Shown here in pieces: positions 30,604-38,051 of a DNA stretch of 38,051 nt (positions are counted from its first letter, which is position 1; each line of letters begins with the position of its first letter). The notes beneath the pieces were generated by a model. That model was given only the letters and a program-made list of their open reading frames with translations, searched no databases and had not been told where the DNA came from. The stretch covers positions 1 to 38,051 of the forward strand of contig JAGGXE010000009.1 of the NCBI GenBank assembly GCA_021163225.1, given 5' to 3'. The translations under genes were made by a program, and so were the position numbers. Source of the stretch: Candidatus Micrarchaeota archaeon. GTDB lineage: Archaea; Micrarchaeota; Micrarchaeia; Anstonellales; JAGGXE01.

Positions 30604-31827
30604 TTACGGTGCTCCTGCACCGGTCTTGTGCTTGTTCCCTTTGTACAACCCGAACCTGAGCATCCCTTTCTCGTTGTTGGTTTTGCTCTCCAGTAGTACC
30701 ATGTTGACCAAACGTTCAAAGGTTTCCGCATCCTCGTACGCATCCTTCCATACGTCTACGCCTGCGGTTACCGTTATATGAAGTTTTGGCGGAATAACCT
30801 CTTCGGTGTTTTTCTCGTACACGCCCAAGGAACGTGTATCTACGGTAAAACACATCGATTCATGAATTCTCTTTGCAAAGGGAACGTACTCGTCTTCATC
30901 TACCCATGCTATCACAGCAAACTCGTCTCCACCGCGTCTGCATGCGTATGCATCGTACCCGCTAACCGCTTCCTTAAGACGCATCCCCATCAGTTTTAGA
31001 ACTCTATCTCCTACTTTATATCCGAACCTGTCGTTTATGCTTTTGAAGTTGTCGCCGTCTATCAACATGAGTGCGAGTTTTCTTCCGTTCTTTTCCGTCC
31101 TGGCACGTTCTACTTCTTTCTTCAATTGGTCTACGTAGAACCGCGAATTATACAATTTTGTCAATCCGTCGGTAATGGCGAGCTGCGACAGCGTTTTCAT
31201 CAAGTCTGCCTGAGCGAACAGTTTTTCCAGAATATCGCACATCTCATTAAACACTCCAACAATATAACCTTTGTCGTGACCGTTGATAAATTCTACAACC
31301 AATAACCCATTCACAGAGGATCTCAGGTTGAGTTTTCTTACCATCAACCGTTTAGGTTGAAGTATTTCTATCGTGGGATCTTCATCTCTAATCTCTTCAA
31401 GTTCTTTTTCATTCAATACTACCGGTCTTTTGCTTGTCAGGATTTTCTTAATAAATTCTTTATCCTTCGGTATCCTCTCTTCTTTTAGCAGTTTCCATTT
31501 TTCTTGTTCGATGTACGGTACAGATGCGATGCATTCGAACCCGTCCTCTTTTTCGACCCATAGTCTCACTTTTGTTGCATGACACAGTTTTTGTGTGAGT
31601 TCGAGAATGTTATCCAACTGTTCATACGGATTATTGTGTGTCAACAGTTTGTTTATCACTTCCAGGGTATCTATAACTGCCTTTTGATAACTTCTATCCT
31701 CTAAAGGTTCCCTGCTCGTCCATATGTGCAAACCTTTACCTACTTTTTTGACTGTCTTAACTATCTTGACAACGGTCGGAAAATTCTTTGCAAACCACCT
31801 ATTCTTTGAAGTTTTAACATGTGTCAT
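30604..31827 (-). CDS. GAF-GGDEF protein, putative diguanylate cyclase
   Basis: 407 residues, no signal peptide; ATG 31827 has an AGGTG ribosome site nearby. The N-terminal basic region (1-45) is followed by a GAF-like domain (about 60-210, 'VRLWVEKEDGFECIASVPYIEQEKW...'). The C-terminal GGDEF domain starts 'ITDGLTKLYNSRFY' (218-231), has 'LMLIDGDNFKSINDRFGYKVGD' (253-274) and an intact 'RRGGDEFAVIAW' (R297-W308, GGDEF at 299-303). GGDEF domains condense two GTP into cyclic di-GMP; all visible signature residues are kept. The RxxD inhibitory site that normally lies four residues before GGDEF is absent. GGDEF proteins are common in bacteria and rare in archaea. It is divergent from the giant surface-protein gene. 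Confidence 0.88.
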   Translation of the reverse strand: MTHVKTSKNRWFAKNFPTVVKIVKTVKKVGKGLHIWTSREPLEDRSYQKAVIDTLEVINKLLTHNNPYEQLDNILELTQKLCHATKVRLWVEKEDGFECIASVPYIEQEKWKLLKEERIPKDKEFIKKILTSKRPVVLNEKELEEIRDEDPTIEILQPKRLMVRKLNLRSSVNGLLVVEFINGHDKGYIVGVFNEMCDILEKLFAQADLMKTLSQLAITDGLTKLYNSRFYVDQLKKEVERARTEKNGRKLALMLIDGDNFKSINDRFGYKVGDRVLKLMGMRLKEAVSGYDAYACRRGGDEFAVIAWVDEDEYVPFAKRIHESMCFTVDTRSLGVYEKNTEEVIPPKLHITVTAGVDVWKDAYEDAETFERLVNMVLLESKTNNEKGMLRFGLYKGNKHKTGAGAP

Positions 31828-32061
31828 ATCATTACACCTTACTCTTTTTGATATTGTTATTAATTATGGATATACATGTATTTAAACCTTTTTGTCGAAT
31901 TCCGGAATTTCGTCAAGTTTCGTTTTATAAATCGGACGTTTAAGGGTTGACGAAGTTGTTGTTTTATTAATTTTTGTTTTGGGATGTAAATTTTATAAAC
32001 AAATATTTTTAAATATCGTTGTCAAGATTAAAACGTCATTTAGATCGGGGTGTTGGAACGA

Positions 32062-35000
32062 ATGACGAGGTCGGGTAGGTCAAAATTCGGGATCTTGTTG
32101 GGTGCTATTACATTGTTCGTAGTGTTCTGGGTCGTTTTGTCAGTTTTGTTATTGACTCCTGCCCCTCGACAAACTTCTGTCTCGAATAAGTCATCCGTTT
32201 CTATGGACTTATCTCCGCAGTTTTACAAGTTCCCTTCTGTCCAAGGTCTTTTCAACACAATAACTATGAACATACGTTCCGATGCACCGATGATCCTGAA
32301 GAATCAATCGTTGAACGGTAGTAGACTGGGGTATGATTTAGATTCCATCGAAATGGAAACGAGGTTTGACGCTAAAACGACAACCGTCGATTTGGGTCGG
32401 CTCTATTCTGAAACTGGTGTCAAACAATCGTTGACGATCCGCAACAAACTTGATAAACCCGTGACACTCGAATTAAATTATACCGTGTTTATTCCTTCGC
32501 ACACGATCATCATAAACGGGACCGAACGCACATTCGCACCTGGAGAATCTGCCAACCTTTCTTTAAGTTCCGGGAGCATAAGAATGCAGTCTAACAGTGT
32601 AGAGTTCATTCAACCTTTACCTAAGATACGGTTTGTAACAACCTCCGGTCGTGAAGGTGCTTTGGATTTCTCAGATTTTTCCTCAGTTATCAATGCAGCT
32701 TATGTGAGAAGCACCGAACAGGGTATGCATATAACCGTTTACGGAACATTCGCTCTATCCTCTCACGAATCGGTAACGTTCGACCCCGCATTAACTCGTA
32801 TCCTTCCCGTCCATTCTTACGACATACAGAATATAACCGGTATGACGTTTCCCAGTTCTGTAGAGATTGATGATATCGATGATGACGGTTTCAAAGACCT
32901 TATACTGTCCGTGCGTTCAACGGTTTTCAACGGTAGCGTATGCGTAATAAAGAAATACACGAACCGGCTCTTTTCAAACCACCTCTCTTCGATAGCTACG
33001 TTGGAAGGTGCTCAAGTAGCCAGATGTTTGAGATTTAACGATATCGATTTCCCAAGGGGTACAGCGATAGGCGATATAGACGATGACGGATACAAAGAAA
33101 TCGTTTCCACGGCATTCCCCAGCAGTCTGTTTATCTATGATGTAACCGCTGATCAGAGGATCGAACTACCCCTCAACTACTCATACATCGGTAGACCTTA
33201 CGTGTTCGATGTTGATGATGACGGAGCGGATGACGTACTGTTCCTATCTTACGTTGATAAAGAGTTTCGTCTTGTTGTTTTCTACGGTCCTTTTGACCGG
33301 GAGACCATGTCTTTTCCTAGGGTTAGGGAGACCGGATTGGGGATGTCCGGAGACATACTGTTACCCGCGATAGTTCGTACCGACCGTTACCTTGTTGTTT
33401 CAAATCCTTCTCAGTCGTTGATTGTGGTAATGAACAGGTCCGACCTATCTACTGTGTTCACTGTCAGTAATAAAGAGATTGATCTTTTCGGTTCCTCCAT
33501 TCAGGTTTTGAACGCTTCTGAAGAGACATTGCTGGTGGGAAGTGATGATGGAGTTTTTGAATTGGACCTTTTAAACAATCGGACGGAATGTTTGCTCAGC
33601 GGTCATGACGGATATGGAAGAAGTGCACTTTATGCTAAAGGAATGTTGATTGTCGGAACCCCTCCTGACACTATCTATGTGTATTCAGGCGACCTTACCA
33701 GTAAGAACATAACATTAATAAAGACGTTGCATTCATCGAGTTTCGATATCGGAGAACCATATTCAATGGTGTACGACTCTGAAACTGGTATACTTGGAAT
33801 TGTCGGATACGGTTTGACTTCTGCCGGTGGCGGCATACCTCCTGAAGGTAGAATAGTATTCTATGCGTTGGAACCCGGTTATGTGACGAGTGATTGGCCG
33901 ATGCATCAGGACGATGTGTATCATACAGGTATGTCCGATACGTATAAGACGGTGGTCGGTCCTTATCCTTTAGTCAAGGTATGGAACATCTCTTTATCAT
34001 TGCCTTTCGGGTCAGGACTTCCCAACCAGATCTCTTTTCCGCAGTATATCAGTTATCTTAGCGGTTCTGATCATCTCGTTGTGCCCAGTGTCAGATACGG
34101 TGTGACTGTTGTAAACGCATCAGACGGCAGCATCGTATGGTATTCCTACAATCCGGATCTCGGGCTGATGTACCGATGTTATTCCGAGGATGATCGGCCT
34201 AACACGGTGCCGGTTCAACTCTCCGATAATGCAGTGTATTTAGGTATGTTAAACTCGGGTAATCCAGAACACGAAGTGTTCGGTTTCGCATCTGACATAA
34301 CGTTTGATTCGCATCCTTTGATCGCCATGGCTTCCGCATCGAGTAGAGAGTTGAAATCCTTTTCATTACCTGTAAGTGACGGAACTTCGCTCTATACGGT
34401 TTTAGGAAGCGATGAGACCCCATGTTTCGTGGAGAGATTGACTCTCTCGGGTCATGGCTTGACAAAGCGAAGGTTCGACCTCGATTCTTCTATCGTCACA
34501 TCCGTAACGGGTAACATGATAATATACAATCATACCCTGTTCATACCTTCCGAATCATATCTGACCGGATACAGTCTTCCACTTACGGGGTTGGGTCTGC
34601 GTGCTCTGCTAACACCCTCTGTTGTCATAGATATTCCCGATTCGTCGGAAGTGGCAGTTGTCGGCGGGTCGGGATATGTTTACATCTTCGGTAGGAAGAC
34701 GATGAAAGGGTTGTACGTGGAAAAAGCAGATCCGGAATCTGGAGAGGTATACTGGAGATACACCTTTTCCGACCCCTCTTCTGGAAAAACAACTGTAAAA
34801 ACGCCTGCTCTTTATGGTGATATCCTGGTTCTTCCAGTGTACGATAGACTTATGGCTGTTAATGTATCCAGTTCACCGGACGATCCGTCCTTTGTGCTCT
34901 GGACTTCGTTAATTCTGGGTGAAACTGATGAGGTCGATGTATCTGCACCGGTTATAGGGTCGAACGGGATAGGTTATGTCACATACGTATACGATAATGC

Positions 35001-38000
35001 TCCGGGGTCAGAGGCGATGGGTGTCATACCGTTCAACGTATCCGATGGGACGGTCTATTACTCGCAAGGCGCTGTTGAACATATCGGCCGACCGTTCCGA
35101 CCGATCGTTCCGACGCTTAAGAAGGGTATGCTGTTTGCAATCGCTTATGATAAATTGTTCGCATACGCAAATCCCCCTGCATCGCCGTGCACGTGTTCGG
35201 TCAGTATCGGAAATTCGTTAGACGAATGTTACGAGATAGGTGATAACATAACCGTTATACCTAAGGTGATTACGAGCCCGTCCTGTTCATGTGATGCCAC
35301 CGGGCCTTTCGGTCCTGTTCAATCATGTCTCTTCGGTTCGGTACAACTCTACAATTCTACCGGGGACCTGGTTTACACAACAGATTACGTTTACGGAGGT
35401 CTTCCTGTCGATATACCTACATCCTCCCTTGACCCTGGTGAGTATACCATCGTTGTAACCGGTAATTTCAGCGATATTTCTTCAGGTACCGTATCCTGCA
35501 GTTCTTACACATCTGCATCATTCACAGTTAACCGGACCTGCGGACCCTCTCCTGGACCCGTTCCAATCCCTATAACGAACTGCACGGTAATAAACAGTCC
35601 CGGTGAATATTATCTTGCTAACGATATAACTGTCACGGGTACGTTGTCGGGTCTTGCTCCGCCTTCAACGCTGGTCGCGGATACGACCACACCCCATCTC
35701 TACCGATTTATGAGTCATTATCCGAACCCTGTATTCTGTTGCATTCTTGTCAACACTTCCGATGTATCGATAGACATGAACGGTAAACATCTGGTAGCTG
35801 ACGGATTGGCGTTGAGCAGTATGCTTTACGAATCCGGCGGGATATGCGGACGTCACGTGTCCGATGTCGAACTGTACAATGGGTCGGTATCTGAATTTGA
35901 TAGGGGTGTAGTATTCGTCCACGGGTCGAACATTTCCGTATATAACATGTCTATCGAGGGTTCGGACGATCTTGCCTACGGTTTAGAAGTTCCCGGTGGC
36001 GGTGATTGCAAGACGACAGCGGTCTCCATAACCGATGTGACGGATGCACTGTTGAAAGACCTGAGAACTGTTAAGTACCGCGCAGGTTTACAGATTGTGT
36101 CCTCTTCAAACGTGACTGTTCATAACACTACCCATGTCACAGATACCTATGGTATGGAGTTGGGATGTTCGTTACTCGGTAATAGACCGAATCGTGATGT
36201 CCTTGTCAATAGTTCCGTGTTCAGCGATTGTATGTCCGGGATCCATGTCGCATCTGCGAACAACGTTTCAATAACAGAATCTTTGTTTGACAGAGACCGT
36301 GCCATGGGCATTGAACTGTACACCGCTTCGTCTAACATCAGTATAACCGACAACGTCTTCTATAAAGTCAACGTAGATTCTCCCGATGTCACAGCCGATT
36401 ACGGTGCAATCGTGTTCCGGTACATTAACAATCTTACCGGTAAAACGATTATAAAGAACAATCTGTTCCTGAACAATTCTCGCGCCATATATTTCGAGTC
36501 CGGTTGGAACCGAAATAAACAGTACCATGAGATACTGGTTTCTGATAACAACATAACTAGAAGTTCTGTAGCGGGTATAGAACTCCGTTCCTTGAACTAT
36601 GTCAATTCGATCAGGTTTGAGGATAACAATATCTCAAACAACGAAAGGGGTGTATGGTTACATCCGCCGATACCGGCAGGTGCTGGATATCCGAGGGTGA
36701 AGTATATTTCCTTTGGTACGTTCAACACGACCGGATGGACAGGTGTTCTTTTTGTAGTTAACATTACTGATCCTTCTAATCCGGTAGGTAACGCAGAGCT
36801 TGTGCTACCGTCCTGTTCGTCTTCGCCCTTGGGGTTGCGTTTGGAGTCTTTCTATTCCAATAAGTATGGGATCGTTGACCTATCGAGGGCTGATTCGTGT
36901 TATCCGCCCGGTAGGGTCGAGTTACCTGTTTTCGTTCAAGGATGTCAACCCAGATCAGGTATATCGCCGAATGTAAAGGTTAATTTGAAGGTTCTGGACG
37001 AGAACTTCCGCCGAGTGACTAGGAACACCACAACTTACACGAGTTATTCTCTACGTACCCGTTCCAGTGTTAACATTAGTTTGACTTCAGAAGGGAGGTA
37101 CTATGTGATAGGGAGCGTTGACTGCGAATATCCGACAATGCCAACTTTGAACGAGCGTTACGATTTCTTCCCGTTCACGTTTGTCGTCAGTAACAGTTGT
37201 CCCAGTCCGAGGTTTGCGTTTTCTGTCTATCCGATGTATTCAAACATGAACACTACTTTGCCTTGTCTGTGGATGGACAGCAATATATCCGACTTCGGAT
37301 TCGTGATTCGTGTCAACGGTAGTGTACCGTCTTCCTACATATGGAGAGGTGTGAATGTAGATGTTAAACCCGTTCCAATACGTAGTTACATGAGGTACGG
37401 TGGTGTGAGCAGAACCGTGGACGTTTCCGGTTACAGATACAACCTCTCCTTTAACGGAGATTACGTCTGTTTCAACACCGTAGCAGATGTTCAGGATGAT
37501 GTAATGTACGCGCCTGAACCGGGGGTCCGTGGCGTAACTGTGTTTACTGATGTCACCTGCTCACCGTCGAAGTCGCAGTCTTCAACCGTTTCATCGGTGT
37601 GTTCGTATACCTGCCCTTCCCATTCCCCGCCTTGTGTCTGCGATTTAGATATAACTGGTGTCGAACCCACGTCCGCAACAACTACTGGTGTCACCAACGA
37701 TACTAACATAACTGTGTATTATGAACTCGAATATTCTGGTAGTTGCCCGAGCTATTCTTGCGATAGCATCGGTTACATTGTGTCAGGCCCTGTAGGTTCC
37801 TCGAGTCCCATAATAATACTTAATTCATCCTCACCCTCTATGCCCGGTCCGATCTCATCTGGATGCGATGCATCGTCGGGCTTGGTTACCGGTAACTTTA
37901 CGTTCGCGTTCAAGTGCGGTCACCCGGCAGGTAATTATACGGTTACCGTTTTCGGTCCGAGCGGATGCGGTAGGGACACAGCACATGTGAACTATACCGG

Positions 38001-38051
38001 ATGTTCGGTATGCGCTCATCTGAACGAAAACTGTGATACGGTACCGTGCTG
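32062..38051 (+). CDS. Giant multi-domain surface protein, C-terminus outside window
   Basis: An open frame from ATG 32062 (GGGGTG ribosome site 9 nt upstream) to the last base: at least 1,996 residues without a stop. Order of parts: an N-terminal signal/anchor helix (about 9-31); a domain with three calcium-loop FG-GAP-like motifs ('DIDDDGFKD', 'DIDDDGYKE', 'DVDDDGADD', at about 271, 336 and 382); PQQ/WD-like beta-propeller sequence (about 670-1040) with 'DGSIVWY', 'SGEVYWRY'; a Cys-rich Ig-like segment (about 1043-1163); a right-handed beta-helix/NosD-like region (about 1167-1530) rich in 'NVSI..N.F' repeats; further Ig-like domains; and a second Cys-rich block at the end. N-glycosylation sequons are abundant. 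It is a cell-surface or adhesin-like protein. Confidence 0.88.
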   Translation, partial: MTRSGRSKFGILLGAITLFVVFWVVLSVLLLTPAPRQTSVSNKSSVSMDLSPQFYKFPSVQGLFNTITMNIRSDAPMILKNQSLNGSRLGYDLDSIEMETRFDAKTTTVDLGRLYSETGVKQSLTIRNKLDKPVTLELNYTVFIPSHTIIINGTERTFAPGESANLSLSSGSIRMQSNSVEFIQPLPKIRFVTTSGREGALDFSDFSSVINAAYVRSTEQGMHITVYGTFALSSHESVTFDPALTRILPVHSYDIQNITGMTFPSSVEIDDIDDDGFKDLILSVRSTVFNGSVCVIKKYTNRLFSNHLSSIATLEGAQVARCLRFNDIDFPRGTAIGDIDDDGYKEIVSTAFPSSLFIYDVTADQRIELPLNYSYIGRPYVFDVDDDGADDVLFLSYVDKEFRLVVFYGPFDRETMSFPRVRETGLGMSGDILLPAIVRTDRYLVVSNPSQSLIVVMNRSDLSTVFTVSNKEIDLFGSSIQVLNASEETLLVGSDDGVFELDLLNNRTECLLSGHDGYGRSALYAKGMLIVGTPPDTIYVYSGDLTSKNITLIKTLHSSSFDIGEPYSMVYDSETGILGIVGYGLTSAGGGIPPEGRIVFYALEPGYVTSDWPMHQDDVYHTGMSDTYKTVVGPYPLVKVWNISLSLPFGSGLPNQISFPQYISYLSGSDHLVVPSVRYGVTVVNASDGSIVWYSYNPDLGLMYRCYSEDDRPNTVPVQLSDNAVYLGMLNSGNPEHEVFGFASDITFDSHPLIAMASASSRELKSFSLPVSDGTSLYTVLGSDETPCFVERLTLSGHGLTKRRFDLDSSIVTSVTGNMIIYNHTLFIPSESYLTGYSLPLTGLGLRALLTPSVVIDIPDSSEVAVVGGSGYVYIFGRKTMKGLYVEKADPESGEVYWRYTFSDPSSGKTTVKTPALYGDILVLPVYDRLMAVNVSSSPDDPSFVLWTSLILGETDEVDVSAPVIGSNGIGYVTYVYDNAPGSEAMGVIPFNVSDGTVYYSQGAVEHIGRPFRPIVPTLKKGMLFAIAYDKLFAYANPPASPCTCSVSIGNSLDECYEIGDNITVIPKVITSPSCSCDATGPFGPVQSCLFGSVQLYNSTGDLVYTTDYVYGGLPVDIPTSSLDPGEYTIVVTGNFSDISSGTVSCSSYTSASFTVNRTCGPSPGPVPIPITNCTVINSPGEYYLANDITVTGTLSGLAPPSTLVADTTTPHLYRFMSHYPNPVFCCILVNTSDVSIDMNGKHLVADGLALSSMLYESGGICGRHVSDVELYNGSVSEFDRGVVFVHGSNISVYNMSIEGSDDLAYGLEVPGGGDCKTTAVSITDVTDALLKDLRTVKYRAGLQIVSSSNVTVHNTTHVTDTYGMELGCSLLGNRPNRDVLVNSSVFSDCMSGIHVASANNVSITESLFDRDRAMGIELYTASSNISITDNVFYKVNVDSPDVTADYGAIVFRYINNLTGKTIIKNNLFLNNSRAIYFESGWNRNKQYHEILVSDNNITRSSVAGIELRSLNYVNSIRFEDNNISNNERGVWLHPPIPAGAGYPRVKYISFGTFNTTGWTGVLFVVNITDPSNPVGNAELVLPSCSSSPLGLRLESFYSNKYGIVDLSRADSCYPPGRVELPVFVQGCQPRSGISPNVKVNLKVLDENFRRVTRNTTTYTSYSLRTRSSVNISLTSEGRYYVIGSVDCEYPTMPTLNERYDFFPFTFVVSNSCPSPRFAFSVYPMYSNMNTTLPCLWMDSNISDFGFVIRVNGSVPSSYIWRGVNVDVKPVPIRSYMRYGGVSRTVDVSGYRYNLSFNGDYVCFNTVADVQDDVMYAPEPGVRGVTVFTDVTCSPSKSQSSTVSSVCSYTCPSHSPPCVCDLDITGVEPTSATTTGVTNDTNITVYYELEYSGSCPSYSCDSIGYIVSGPVGSSSPIIILNSSSPSMPGPISSGCDASSGLVTGNFTFAFKCGHPAGNYTVTVFGPSGCGRDTAHVNYTGCSVCAHLNENCDTVPC

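Noticed and set aside
34976-35221. 81-codon plus-strand frame inside the giant gene
   Set aside because: It is in another frame of a 6-kb open frame with strong protein signal; Arg-rich shadow composition.

Overview
The window is archaeal chromosomal DNA. Evidence: archaeal DnaG (Toprim primase), ABCE1/RLI, Pelota/Dom34, a Trm5/Tyw2-type tRNA methyltransferase, an e-MtaB-type methylthiotransferase, a LonB-type AAA+ domain, an archaeal-type RNase P RNA, intron-bearing tRNA genes, and AT-rich TATA boxes about 26 bp upstream of many start codons (leaderless transcripts). The lineage cannot be fixed from sequence alone. A very small RNase P RNA and a tRNA with an intron in the T loop suggest a reduced or deep-branching group, possibly DPANN-like; this is inference.

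Layout. (1) 1-5107 is a visibly AT-rich accessory island. It holds the C-terminal part of an Fe-S HhH-GPD-like DNA glycosylase, a two-gene unit of a winged-helix (Panacea/YwgA-like) protein plus a zinc-finger PD-(D/E)XK nuclease, a 46-residue small ORF, and a DNA N4/N6 methyltransferase coupled to an unknown protein. It looks like defence or restriction-modification. (2) 5108-7448 holds an AAA_14/DUF4143 ATPase flanked on both sides by the same double 33-bp repeat, an ASCH-domain gene and a decayed gene fragment. (3) 7479-10754 is a minus-strand cluster: serRS, then two unrecognised soluble proteins and two membrane proteins. (4) 10993-14790 holds a membrane lipoprotein with a roadblock-like C-terminus, the Trm5-like gene and RNase P RNA. 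(5) 14969-18942 holds an HD-GYP-like phosphohydrolase, tRNA-Met (two introns), tRNA-Val, a secreted beta-strand-rich protein and an NlpC/P60-like lipoprotein. (6) 19100-23641 is an information-processing block: dnaG, DUF167, an HD protein, ABCE1. (7) 23845-30563 holds membrane/secreted proteins, pelota, e-MtaB, a protease-less LonB-like ATPase with a zinc ribbon, a CBS/zinc-ribbon protein and a winged-helix protein. (8) 30604-38051 holds a GAF-GGDEF protein divergent from a giant surface protein that runs off the window.

The most unusual themes are: a canonical GGDEF domain and an HD-GYP-like enzyme in one archaeal neighbourhood (possible cyclic-dinucleotide signalling); a 195-nt RNase P RNA with most accessory helices gone; a tRNA-Met interrupted in both the anticodon loop and the T loop; a repeat-bounded ATPase cassette; and a set of envelope proteins (giant beta-propeller/beta-helix protein, lipoproteins, possible beta-barrel) that points to an elaborate cell surface.
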